Of a DNA stretch of 64,000 bases, positions 1-8,568 are shown piece by piece. The notes under the pieces were generated by a model. The model saw only the letters and a program-made list of their open reading frames with translations, had not been told where the DNA came from and did no database searches. Numbering within the stretch: the stretch's first letter is position 1; every line of letters begins with the position of its first letter. The stretch covers positions 176,743 to 240,742 of the forward strand of contig NZ_JACVVP010000004.1 of the NCBI RefSeq assembly GCF_014534745.1, written 5' to 3'. Source of the stretch: Flammeovirga sp. EKP202 (GTDB lineage: Bacteria > Bacteroidota > Bacteroidia > Cytophagales > Flammeovirgaceae). The position numbers and the translations under genes are program-made.

Positions 1-759
1 TCATATCAAACTGATAATGCTAACAAATATGTTATTCCCTTTATCGAACAATCATATCCTATAACAAAAAACACCAGAGTACTAGAAGTAGGTTGCGGAG
101 AAGGAGGAGTGTTGAAAGCTTTTTTAGATAGAGGCTGTATTGGTATGGGTATAGAGTTAAATTTGGATAGAGTAGCTTTAGCAAATCAATTCCTAAAAGA
201 ATACATTGATCAAGGACAGGCAAAAGTCATTGGTAAAAATGTTTATGACATAGATGTTGAAAGAGATTTGGATGATAAGTTTGATTTGATTGTGTTGAAA
301 GATGTCATTGAGCATATTCCTAACCAAGAGAAAATTATCCACTATTTCAGAAGTTTCTTAAAACCTAAGGGAAAGATATTTTTTGGATTTCCACCTTGGC
401 AAATGCCTTTTGGAGGTCATCAGCAAATTTGTGCTAGTAAAGTATTATCAAAACTTCCTTATTTCCATTTACTGCCGGCTCCAGTTTATAAGTTTATTCT
501 TAAAAATGGAAATGTGGCAGAAGGACATGTTACTGAATTAATGGAAATAAAGGAAACAGGTATATCTCTTGAACGATTTGAGAGAATCAGTAAGGCTTCG
601 GATTACAAAATCATTGATAGAACTTTATACTTCATTAACCCAATCTATGAATATAAATTTGGGTTGAAACCAAGAAAGAAAATTCCTGTTTTAGGTGATA
701 TTCCTTGGGTAAGAAATTTTGTGACCACATGTGGTTTTTATCTGATCGAAAAGCAATAA
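1..759 (+). CDS. Class I SAM-dependent methyltransferase, 5'-truncated by the window edge
   Basis: The frame is open from base 1, so the true start lies outside the window. A GTG at 109 could be taken as a start, but it falls inside methyltransferase motif I (LEVGCGEGG, nt 82-108), so the protein must begin upstream. After motif I come an acidic SAM-ribose position (GIELN) and the DVIEHIPN motif typical of Methyltransf_11/23 folds. The C-terminal third is rich in aromatic and basic residues and has no recognised domain. The substrate cannot be told from sequence; a small molecule, lipid or glycan is possible. The gene ends at a hairpin and terminator facing the convergent lipoprotein gene. 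Confidence 0.85.
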   Translation, partial: SYQTDNANKYVIPFIEQSYPITKNTRVLEVGCGEGGVLKAFLDRGCIGMGIELNLDRVALANQFLKEYIDQGQAKVIGKNVYDIDVERDLDDKFDLIVLKDVIEHIPNQEKIIHYFRSFLKPKGKIFFGFPPWQMPFGGHQQICASKVLSKLPYFHLLPAPVYKFILKNGNVAEGHVTELMEIKETGISLERFERISKASDYKIIDRTLYFINPIYEYKFGLKPRKKIPVLGDIPWVRNFVTTCGFYLIEKQ

Positions 760-824
760 AAAACACCTGATTATAAATTAACCAGGTGTTCAATGAAAAA
801 TAAGTTACCCTTTTTAAAAAGGGA

Positions 825-856
825 AAAATCCCTACTCAAATGACTAGGGATTTTTT
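825..856. terminator. Bidirectional intrinsic terminator
   Basis: AAAATCCCTA pairs with TAGGGATTTT around a 10-nt loop, with T-runs on both strands. It separates the convergent methyltransferase and lipoprotein genes. A second hairpin (AACACCTG/CAGGTGTT, 762-790) lies just before it, directly after the methyltransferase stop. Confidence 0.8.
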
Positions 857-899
857 GTTTCGTGGATGTATTATATTGTGTTCCTAGAATCAAGAAGGA

Positions 900-1355
900 T
901 TAGTTTCTTGGCTCTTTGTCTAATACTGTGATGTTGATTTTTTCAGAAATCACAATGTTAGCTACTACAGTTTCTTGGAAAGAAGCAATAACATCATATT
1001 CTCCTTTAACTAGACCTTCTACTTTAGCAGTCATAGTTGTGTTGATAGGACCTTCGATTTCAGGCATTTTACCCATTAAATCAAATTCAAATGTCTCACC
1101 AGTTTTAACGTTTGTGAAAGACACTTTAGGTTCTGCAATTGTACCGCTTAAAGAAGAAACAGCTGTTTCTAAATCGAAAGCAATAGCACTTGTAATTTCA
1201 GCACCATCTTCTAAGTTTGTAATTTCAATAGAAGATACAGGTTCTGGTGTAATTTCATCGTTGTCTTTGCTACAGCTTGCAATAGTCAAAGCAGAGATAG
1301 CAACTAGGAAGAAACGTAGAACGTTTGCAGAGATCGTCTTAGTAGTAAACTTCAT
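900..1355 (-). CDS. Small secreted lipoprotein of unknown function
   Basis: A 151-aa protein with a basic N-terminus, a hydrophobic stretch and a lipobox (TIASC, Cys28), so it should be exported and lipid-anchored. The mature part is predicted beta-rich and Thr/Val/Glu-rich, with an alternating pattern like an Ig-type or transthyretin-like fold; no enzyme motif is visible. It lies downstream of an AraC-family gene on the same strand, and the 116-bp gap between them holds a pair of 15-bp direct repeats that look like an AraC-type operator. That suggests regulated expression. Function is not recognised. Confidence 0.8.
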   Translation of the reverse strand: MKFTTKTISANVLRFFLVAISALTIASCSKDNDEITPEPVSSIEITNLEDGAEITSAIAFDLETAVSSLSGTIAEPKVSFTNVKTGETFEFDLMGKMPEIEGPINTTMTAKVEGLVKGEYDVIASFQETVVANIVISEKINITVLDKEPRN

Positions 1356-1427
1356 TTTATTTTAAGATTAAATTATTATTAAAAATTGGTTTTGATAGTT
1401 ACTATAACGCCAACAACACGCTCTAGA

Positions 1428-1463
1428 TTTACCACTTTAGACTTTTTGTTTACCACTTTAGTC
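1428..1463 (-). promoter_or_regulatory. Direct-repeat operator candidate for the adjacent AraC regulator
   Basis: TTTACCACTTTAGAC (1428-1442) and TTTACCACTTTAGTC (1449-1463) are direct repeats differing at one base, with start points exactly 21 bp apart (two helical turns). Paired direct half-sites on one DNA face are the usual AraC-family operator geometry. They lie 73 bp upstream of the lipoprotein start and just downstream of the AraC gene. The repeats are seen directly; regulator identity is inferred. Confidence 0.55.
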
Positions 1464-1471
1464 GTAAAACT

Positions 1472-2476
1472 TTAATAAGCATTAATGACTGTATTTTTCC
1501 TCAATTCTGATGGAGTATACCCATAATGTTTCTTGAAAACCATAGAAAATTTAGATAAATGGGGGTAACCAACCTCTTTAGCTACCGTTGAAACTGGTTT
1601 GTCTGTCATCTCAATGAGGCGGTGAGCATCTAACATTCTATGCGTTGTCACAAATTTGAATATGGGTTTTCCAAAAATGGATTTAAAGCGCTCTTTTAAT
1701 TTGGTCTCACCAATCCCAAACTCTTTTGCGATGGTAGTAATGGTAGGGATGTTCTCATAATCTTGCAGTAAGTAATCTTTAATCTCATAATAAAGCTCTA
1801 TTTCTTCTTGAGACATTTGATTAGTTTTAATGCTTTGATTTTGGAACTTCTGATAAGTTTGAGTGAGGAAGCGTCCTGCAAGTTCTAACCCTTTTCCAAT
1901 AATGATAGAGGAGCGACCTATAATAGTACTATTCTGAACTTTTACAATCTCTTCTATTATGTGTAAAGTTTCTGATGTTACTTGATCTATAATAACGTTT
2001 TCTGAAAGATAGTTTGCTAATTCTTGGTAAGCTTCAACGGAGTGGTCAAGTAGAGAAACTAATTGATCTCTATTCAAGCGAAGTCCCACTAATGATAAAG
2101 ACTGATCCTTTGGGAATTCTAGAATCACTTTATTAATATTAGAGTAGATGATGAACTCGTGCTTCTTTACTTCTTTCAATTTTCGTTCTCCCGTATTTGC
2201 CAAAATAGAACCATCTTCTTTAACAATGAGCATATACACATTGCCTTCTCCATTATCAACGTTATTATAAATATGTACTGTTTTATTAAGGCTAATTTGA
2301 TTAATGCTGATATTAAAATCTTTGATATGATTAAAAGATTCTAAGTGTACATTACCTAAGTTGGTATTACCAATGATTCTATTATCAATCCTCTCTCCTC
2401 CAATATTTTGGTGGATACTAGCATATAGGCTATCAATAGTAGTTGAATCTAGTAAGATGTTGGTTTTATTTTTCAT
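1472..2476 (-). CDS. AraC-family transcriptional regulator
   Basis: 334 aa. The last ~100 residues form the AraC double helix-turn-helix: IATIAKEFGIGETKLKERFK is close to the first HTH, and the second carries VSTVAKEVGYPHLSKFSMVFKK followed by the signature YGYTPSELR. The N-terminal ~220 residues are divergent and probably bind an effector or mediate dimerisation; they resemble no domain I can name. The start codon overlaps the trmN6 stop by one base (TAATG), so the two are translationally coupled. The direct repeats at 1428-1463, just past its 3' end, make the downstream lipoprotein gene its most likely target. Confidence 0.88.
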   Translation of the reverse strand: MKNKTNILLDSTTIDSLYASIHQNIGGERIDNRIIGNTNLGNVHLESFNHIKDFNISINQISLNKTVHIYNNVDNGEGNVYMLIVKEDGSILANTGERKLKEVKKHEFIIYSNINKVILEFPKDQSLSLVGLRLNRDQLVSLLDHSVEAYQELANYLSENVIIDQVTSETLHIIEEIVKVQNSTIIGRSSIIIGKGLELAGRFLTQTYQKFQNQSIKTNQMSQEEIELYYEIKDYLLQDYENIPTITTIAKEFGIGETKLKERFKSIFGKPIFKFVTTHRMLDAHRLIEMTDKPVSTVAKEVGYPHLSKFSMVFKKHYGYTPSELRKNTVINAY

Positions 2477-3204
2477 TATAAAAACGGATGGTAGTCTTTT
2501 GTAAGTGAGATATATTCTTTAGAGTATTCTCCCTTATCGTTGCGTATATTAAAGTCTATAATTATTTTACGTGTTTCAACCTTATAGAGATACTCCAGTA
2601 ATACTCTTTTAGGATGTTTTGAGGAATTATGACTGATATTAACCTGTTTATCAATGTGGAAGTTGTAATTCAAGGCCACTTGATTAAGCTGTGGAAGTTG
2701 GTCAAAAGGATAGATGATAATTAATTTACCACCTTCATGAAGCAAATTGGATGAGAATTGAAATAAGTCACCCATACTTAAATTGTCGGTATGTCTAGCA
2801 GTATTTCTTTGGATGTTCTCTGCCTTGAGACTGTCTTTAAAAAAAGGAGGGTTACTTACAATGGCATCAAACTGAATTTGATCCTCATTTTTAAAATCTT
2901 GTATAGAAGAATGTACACTTTTCAATTGGTCTGAGAAGGGCGATTTTTCAAAATTAATTCCCGCCTGAATGCTAGCTTCCTTATCAATATCTAACCCTAT
3001 AAACTTAGTATCTCCATATCTTTGTGCACACATTAGTGCGATCAATCCAGAACCAGTTCCAAGATCTAATACATTTCTGCAACCGATTAAATTAGCCCAA
3101 GCACCCAATAAAATTCCATCGGTGCCGATTTTCATGGCAGAATTTTGATGACCTATGTCAAACTTTTTGAACTTGAAGGTTAGATATTTATCCATATATT
3201 CCAA
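2476..3204 (-). CDS. trmN6: tRNA1(Val) (adenine(37)-N6)-methyltransferase family protein
   Basis: 242 aa. The Rossmann methyltransferase core shows motif I (VLDLGTGSGLIALM) and the N6-adenine catalytic motif NPPF (AIVSNPPFF). The opening KYLTFKFKKFDIGHQNSAMKIGTDGILLGAW matches the YfiC/TrmN6 family, where the GTDxxLLGAW stretch is characteristic. The family methylates N6 of A37 in tRNA1(Val). Length is normal. The gene is divergent from manA, sharing a ~200-bp upstream region, and runs directly into the AraC regulator. Confidence 0.88.
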   Translation of the reverse strand: MEYMDKYLTFKFKKFDIGHQNSAMKIGTDGILLGAWANLIGCRNVLDLGTGSGLIALMCAQRYGDTKFIGLDIDKEASIQAGINFEKSPFSDQLKSVHSSIQDFKNEDQIQFDAIVSNPPFFKDSLKAENIQRNTARHTDNLSMGDLFQFSSNLLHEGGKLIIIYPFDQLPQLNQVALNYNFHIDKQVNISHNSSKHPKRVLLEYLYKVETRKIIIDFNIRNDKGEYSKEYISLTKDYHPFL

Positions 3205-3253
3205 TTTTCTATTTTATAAGGTTTTGTTAGTATAGAAGTGATAAAAATATTTC

Positions 3254-3261
3254 TATTTTTG
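3254..3261 (+). promoter_or_regulatory. Candidate -7 box for manA
   Basis: TATTTTTG fits the Bacteroidota -7 consensus TAnnTTTG. The nearest upstream TTG (3224-3226) is 27 bp away, longer than usual, so the -33 element is weak. It implies a leader of about 140 nt. Confidence 0.4.
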
Positions 3262-3403
3262 TGACAATTAAGTGAGTTGTCGATCGTCTATCATAGAAAA
3301 ACAGTCACAAAGTATATAGGTTAACTGATGCATGAAGTTATCAATTTAATCTGTAAACTTACATACAAACATTATTATCTACTTATAAGACCAAATATTA
3401 CAA

Positions 3404-4603
3404 ATGTCAAAATTATTTCCATTAAAAGGAATCGTCCAAAACTACGCATGGGGAGGAAGTTCATTCATCCCCGAATTAGTATCTATACCACAAGAAGACA
3501 AGCCTTACGCCGAGTATTGGATGGGTGCACACAATAATGCTCCAGCTCAAATTGGTGAATCTCAATTGTTGAACAAGATGATTGAAGAAGATCCAAAAGG
3601 AACTATCGGTACTTACATCAATGAAAAATTTGGCCGTTTACCATTTTTATTCAAAGTATTGGATGTAAAAGATGTTCTGTCAATCCAAGTACACCCTACA
3701 AAAGTGGAAGCTGAAAAAGGGTTTGCTAGAGAAAATGAAGAAGGTATTCCTTTAACAGCATCGCATAGAAACTACAAAGACGATAATCACAAGCCAGAAA
3801 TCATGGTGGCGTTGTCGGAGTTTTACTTATTGCACGGTTTCTTACCAAAAGACAAACTGAAAGAGGTCTTAACTACTGTACCTGAGTTTTCTGACTTAGT
3901 TGAAGTTTTTGAAAACGGAGGGTACTATGAATTATATAAAACTGTAATGGAGTATACTCCTGCACAAGTGAATGAAAAATTACGTTCTCTTGTGGACAGA
4001 GTGATGCCATTGTACAATGAAGGAAAAATCGAAAAATCATCTCCAGATTATTGGACAGCAAAATCTGTTGCTTTACAGGCTGAAGGAGAAGATTTAGATA
4101 AAGGTATTTACTCGATTTATTTCTTCAATATCGTAAAAGCTGACGTTGGAGAAGCAGTATTCCAAGATGCAGGTCTTCCTCACGCTTATTTGGAAGGTCA
4201 AAATATGGAGTTAATGGCCAACTCAGACAACGTATTGAGAGGTGGTTTAACACCTAAGCACGTTGATGTACCTGAATTATTAAAACACGTTACTTTTGAT
4301 GAAACACATCCAAATGTGATGGATGGTGAGTTACAAGCTGACGGTTTAGAGAGAATCTACAAGAGCCCAGCTCCAGATTTTGAATTATCTAGAATCTCAT
4401 TGAAAGGTGGAGATCAGTATACACATACTGCTAAAACTGCTCAGATCATCATTGTTTCTGAAGGTGAGGCAACAATTACTGAAGGCGATGATACTTTAAC
4501 TTTAACAAGAGGTGAGGTAGCATTGTTGTTAGTAGATGCGAACTATTCTATTTCAACTTCAAGCGAAGCTGTATTATTCAAAGCCACTGCTCCAGTAGCA
4601 TAA
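3404..4603 (+). CDS. manA: Mannose-6-phosphate isomerase, class I
   Basis: 399 aa, normal for type I phosphomannose isomerases, which interconvert mannose-6-P and fructose-6-P using a zinc ion and feed GDP-mannose synthesis or mannose catabolism. Seen: an N-terminal YAWGG and YAEYWMGAHN, the zinc/active-site motif IQVHP, a further ligand segment (NHKPEIMVAL), and the second cupin stretch GLPHAYLEGQNMELMANSDN followed by RGGLTPKHVD with the conserved active-site Arg. The ATG at 3404 begins MSKLFPLKG, as expected for the family. It is monocistronic, closed by a strong terminator. Confidence 0.95.
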   Translation: MSKLFPLKGIVQNYAWGGSSFIPELVSIPQEDKPYAEYWMGAHNNAPAQIGESQLLNKMIEEDPKGTIGTYINEKFGRLPFLFKVLDVKDVLSIQVHPTKVEAEKGFARENEEGIPLTASHRNYKDDNHKPEIMVALSEFYLLHGFLPKDKLKEVLTTVPEFSDLVEVFENGGYYELYKTVMEYTPAQVNEKLRSLVDRVMPLYNEGKIEKSSPDYWTAKSVALQAEGEDLDKGIYSIYFFNIVKADVGEAVFQDAGLPHAYLEGQNMELMANSDNVLRGGLTPKHVDVPELLKHVTFDETHPNVMDGELQADGLERIYKSPAPDFELSRISLKGGDQYTHTAKTAQIIIVSEGEATITEGDDTLTLTRGEVALLLVDANYSISTSSEAVLFKATAPVA

Positions 4604-4622
4604 GGCAGAGAAATAAGGATAT

Positions 4623-4658
4623 AAAAAAACGTATCAAGGTGACTTGATACGTTTTTTT
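4623..4658. terminator. Bidirectional terminator between manA and lolA
   Basis: AAAAAACGTATCAAG pairs with CTTGATACGTTTTTT around a 4-nt loop, with T/A runs on both sides; it serves the convergent manA and lolA genes. Confidence 0.85.
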
Positions 4659-4679
4659 ATGCTTAATATTTTGCATTGA

Positions 4680-5336
4680 CTATCTTAAATCAACTACTTC
4701 AACATCAGGGTGAGAAGCAGTGTTAAATTTGAAGTCGCTATCTGAAACAGAAACGTTTTTATCGAAGTTGTTGATTACATATACATACTTCATTAAGTTC
4801 CCTTTTTCATACATTTCCCATTTTACCAACTCTTTCGTAGAAGATTTGATATACATTCTAATACGGAAATAATTAATGTCTAAACTTTTATCTGGGCTAA
4901 GATCAATAACATCTAAACCATTCTCTTTACCTGTATATAAGTACTTAAAGTTTTTTTGATATAACGTGTAAATTTGAGAAGGTGAACCCGTTAAACTTTC
5001 ATCGTCTCCTTCAGCAGATTCAATAGTAACCTCTTCCATTTCTTGATCATATCTATATACATTTTTAGTGTCACTGTAAATAGTTTGACCATCTAATTGA
5101 AGCTGATATTTATTTCCACTGATAATTGCTTTCATATCAATATCACCTAATTTTCCTTCACTTGTACTGATGGCTTCTTGGTGAACGTCAGCACTAAATG
5201 CATCAAGTCCTTGATAAAAATTACTCATTTCATCTAATATCTTCTTTGCTTTTTCATCTTGCTGAGCGAATAAAGATTGAGTAGAAATAAATAAAAAAGA
5301 AAGTAATACGAATATATATTTTTTTGTGGTTGTCAT
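4680..5336 (-). CDS. lolA: Outer-membrane lipoprotein carrier protein LolA
   Basis: 218 aa with a signal peptide ending near LFAQ. LolA is the periplasmic chaperone that carries released lipoproteins to the outer membrane. Seen: the helical start with DEMSNFYQGLDAFSADVHQ, typical of LolA's first helix-strand, then alternating strands (GDIDMKAIISGNKYQLQLDG, IYSDTKNVYRYD). As expected in Bacteroidota, no LolB is nearby. It is on the same strand as ftsK, 80 bp downstream; an ftsK-lolA pairing is common in bacteria. Confidence 0.85.
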   Translation of the reverse strand: MTTTKKYIFVLLSFLFISTQSLFAQQDEKAKKILDEMSNFYQGLDAFSADVHQEAISTSEGKLGDIDMKAIISGNKYQLQLDGQTIYSDTKNVYRYDQEMEEVTIESAEGDDESLTGSPSQIYTLYQKNFKYLYTGKENGLDVIDLSPDKSLDINYFRIRMYIKSSTKELVKWEMYEKGNLMKYVYVINNFDKNVSVSDSDFKFNTASHPDVEVVDLR

Positions 5337-5416
5337 GCTAAATTATGATTCTATTTTGTTCAGTTTTTTGTTATAGCCTATTTAAACGTAAAAAGAAGGG
5401 TAAAATGTTTCAAACT

Positions 5417-8341
5417 TTATTCTAATGTTCTTAAAAGAACTTCAAGATCCATTTCAGTTTTTACATTTACTTGTCTTGCTTTACTGCCTTCAAATGGCCC
5501 AACAATTCCAGCTGCTTCCAATTGATCAATAATTCGGCCAGCTCTATTATATCCTAAACTTAATTTTCGTTGAATTAATGATGTACTCCCTTGCTGATGT
5601 CTTACAAGTAAACGTGCTGCTTCTTCGAAAAGATCATCTCTATCGTCAACACTTCTTCCACCAGCATCTTTACCTGCTGGCTGTTCTTCTTCGAACTCTG
5701 GTAACATATATGCTGTAGCGAAGCCTGTTTGATCCGCAATGAAATCACAAAGCTTTTCTACCTCATCAGTGTCAATGAAAGCACATTGCAAACGAGTAAT
5801 ATCATTACCAGTAGATAATAACATATCACCCATACCAATTAATTGATCGGCTCCTCCAGCATCTAAGATCGTTCTTGAGTCAATCTTAGAAGTTACTCTA
5901 AATGAAATTCGTGCAGGGAAGTTGGCTTTGATCATACCCGTAATGACGTCTACAGAAGGACGTTGAGTGGCAACCACTAAGTGTATACCAATTGCTCTGG
6001 CTAATTGTGCCAAACGAGCAATAGGGCCTTCAATTTCCTTACCTGCTGTCATCATCAAGTCAGCCAATTCATCAATTACTAATACAATGTATGGTAGGAA
6101 ACGGTGTCCTTTTTTAGGATTAAGTCTTCTACTATTGAATTTTGCATTGTATTCTTTGATGTTTCTAACTCCTGCAGATTTCAATAAAGAGTAACGCATA
6201 TCCATTTCTGTACATAGTGAATTCAAGATATGGATTGCCTTTTTAGTATCTGTAATAATAGCTTCCTCTGCATCAGGTAAACTAGCAAGGAAGTGTCTTT
6301 CAATTTTATTAAATAGTGAAAGTTCTACCTTTTTAGGATCTATCATTACAAATTTCAACTCCGAAGGATGCTTCTTATAGAGTAAACTACTCAGAAGAAC
6401 ATTGATACCAACTGATTTACCTTGACCTGTAGCACCTGCCATCAAAACGTGAGGCATTTTTGCAAGGTCCGTCACAAATACTTCATTGGAGATCGTACGG
6501 CCAAAAGCGATTGGAAGGTCCATTTTTGCTTTTGCAAATTTTTCGGTTGCTAAAACTGAAGAAATAGAAACCATTTCTCTATTACTATTTGGTACTTCAA
6601 TACCAATAGTACCTCTACCAGGAATAGGAGCAATGATACGAATACCTAAAGCTGATAAGCTTAGTGCAATATCATCTTCGAGGTTACGGATCTTTGAAAT
6701 TTTAATGCCTACCTCTGGTACAATTTCATAAAGGGTAACTGTGGGACCAATCGTCGCACTGATAGATGAAATGCCTATTTTGAAATGTCTTAAGGTATTT
6801 ACAATGCGTTCTTTATTCTCTTCAAGCTCCTCTTTAGTAACCTTTGCTTTATTTTCAACAGGAGGATTTAAAAGCTCCAAGCTAGGGTGTCTATAATGAC
6901 TTAAATCGAGCTTAGGATCATACTCATCCAAATCTTCCACCTGAATGAAATGTTCCTCTTCTTCTTCATCAAATTGAATATTCAAATCAGCTTTGTCTAC
7001 ATCATCAGTGTTGGAGACATTACTCAATTGATGAGGATCTATCGATTTGTCTACCTTTGGTGCCGGAGCAGGTGGATCTAAGGCGATAGGATCTGATTTT
7101 TTATTTTCTTTTTCTAATTCATAAGAAGGAGCAGGCTCTGCTTCTTTAGAAGTAGAAGCAGGAATTTCTTGTTTCGGAGGAACCGGAGGTAATGGTTCTT
7201 GCTTTGACTTTTGAGTTCTATGTTCAGAATAGTTTTGTGATGGTGGAACCGGAGTAGCTTCACCTACTTGAACATGCTCTACTTGAATGTTGACGTCAAC
7301 AGAAATTGGATCTACCTTAATTTGTTGAGGTGTATTTTGATCTTGTTTCTCTTCCTCAATTACAGCAGGCGGAGTGATATCAGAGTGAGGTATGATTTCA
7401 GCAGGAGTTGGGGTGTCTTTTTCTAAAATAGTATTGACAATCTCATTTTCTAATGCCGTATCTCTTTCTTCTGCTACCTCCTCTTCTTCAATTTCATTCT
7501 TAACTTCTGCTTCCACTGAATCTTCTAAAGTAGTATCAACATTGTCTTGAATCTCTTCTTCTTCTGTTTCTTCAATGTTTTCTGAAGGTGGTGGTGTTGA
7601 AGTAATAGGCTCTTCTACATTATTCTTAGTCACTCTTCCGATTAGAGAAGTGACTTTTTTAAACTTTGTGATATAAACTGTATGGATTAAAACCGATAAA
7701 ATCAGTAAAATTACGGTTCCCCACCCAATCAAACTGTAAAGTCCGTCAGCTACAGTAAAACCAATTTTACCACAGAGAAAACCCAAGAAATTAGGAGAGT
7801 CATTGACAACTACAAAGTAGCCGAGCAAAATACTACTCCACATCATGTAAAACAGACAGATATAAGATAGCTTTCTAAATCGGATTAATTTTCCTTTACC
7901 CAAAGTGAATAATTCATATCCGCCAATAAAAAGCATTGGAATCAATAATGCTGTACCTACACCAAATAGGTTGTAGATCAATAAGTGAGACAAAGATGCA
8001 CCCAAAAGGCCAAGCCAGTTTTGCACCTCTTTACCAGATGAAATTAAATTGCTAATTCCACCAACATTTTCAATGACGCTTTGATCTGCTTTACCCGTGA
8101 AAATAAAAGAGAATAAAGCAAGGAATGTATATATGGAAAGGAACATTAAAGATAACCCAAGGCTTGTCTTCAATCTAGGATCACTAAACTTATTGTTACT
8201 GATTGATATGCTTGGCATTTTCACTCTTGAAGGCCTTTCCGTTCTTTCTTCATGTGGGGTAGCAGAAGTGGGTTGAACGGTAGCATTGGGTTTATATATG
8301 TTCTTTCTAATATTTCTATTTCTTTTTGCTTCTGAAGCCAT
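5417..8341 (-). CDS. ftsK: DNA translocase FtsK/SpoIIIE
   Basis: 974 aa. The N-terminal membrane domain (about residues 60-230) has four hydrophobic segments that anchor the protein at the septum. A Pro/Glu-rich linker of ~250 residues follows. The motor domain has Walker A GATGQGKSVG near residue 635, Walker B LVIDELADLM near 755 and the ATQRPSVDVITG motif near 797. The last ~70 residues (LVRHQQGSTSLIQRKLSLGYNRAG) form the gamma winged helix that reads KOPS-type sequences. FtsK pumps chromosomes during division and activates XerCD dimer resolution. The acidic linker length varies normally in the family. Confidence 0.95.
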   Translation of the reverse strand: MASEAKRNRNIRKNIYKPNATVQPTSATPHEERTERPSRVKMPSISISNNKFSDPRLKTSLGLSLMFLSIYTFLALFSFIFTGKADQSVIENVGGISNLISSGKEVQNWLGLLGASLSHLLIYNLFGVGTALLIPMLFIGGYELFTLGKGKLIRFRKLSYICLFYMMWSSILLGYFVVVNDSPNFLGFLCGKIGFTVADGLYSLIGWGTVILLILSVLIHTVYITKFKKVTSLIGRVTKNNVEEPITSTPPPSENIEETEEEEIQDNVDTTLEDSVEAEVKNEIEEEEVAEERDTALENEIVNTILEKDTPTPAEIIPHSDITPPAVIEEEKQDQNTPQQIKVDPISVDVNIQVEHVQVGEATPVPPSQNYSEHRTQKSKQEPLPPVPPKQEIPASTSKEAEPAPSYELEKENKKSDPIALDPPAPAPKVDKSIDPHQLSNVSNTDDVDKADLNIQFDEEEEEHFIQVEDLDEYDPKLDLSHYRHPSLELLNPPVENKAKVTKEELEENKERIVNTLRHFKIGISSISATIGPTVTLYEIVPEVGIKISKIRNLEDDIALSLSALGIRIIAPIPGRGTIGIEVPNSNREMVSISSVLATEKFAKAKMDLPIAFGRTISNEVFVTDLAKMPHVLMAGATGQGKSVGINVLLSSLLYKKHPSELKFVMIDPKKVELSLFNKIERHFLASLPDAEEAIITDTKKAIHILNSLCTEMDMRYSLLKSAGVRNIKEYNAKFNSRRLNPKKGHRFLPYIVLVIDELADLMMTAGKEIEGPIARLAQLARAIGIHLVVATQRPSVDVITGMIKANFPARISFRVTSKIDSRTILDAGGADQLIGMGDMLLSTGNDITRLQCAFIDTDEVEKLCDFIADQTGFATAYMLPEFEEEQPAGKDAGGRSVDDRDDLFEEAARLLVRHQQGSTSLIQRKLSLGYNRAGRIIDQLEAAGIVGPFEGSKARQVNVKTEMDLEVLLRTLE

Positions 8342-8568
8342 ATAGTAATTTGCTTAACGCTAACAGTTAAAAAAATTAATTACAGAAATAGTGATCTCTT
8401 TCAACGCTGGATTATTAACTAAATAGTTTATCGTTAATAATTCTATTGCATTTTCACTCTTCTTCCGATATCAAAAATTGATTATGCAATGTATCTTACA
8501 AAAATCCTATCACTATCTACCCAAAATTAGGGTTTTCTATTGTTAATCGAAATTTTCTCTGTTGATAA

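Noticed and set aside
109..111. GTG as the start of the first methyltransferase
   Set aside because: It lies inside motif I and the frame stays open to base 1, so the gene begins upstream of the window.
3328..3537. 69-aa ORF upstream of and overlapping manA
   Set aside because: Overlaps the manA start in another frame and has no domain or codon signal.
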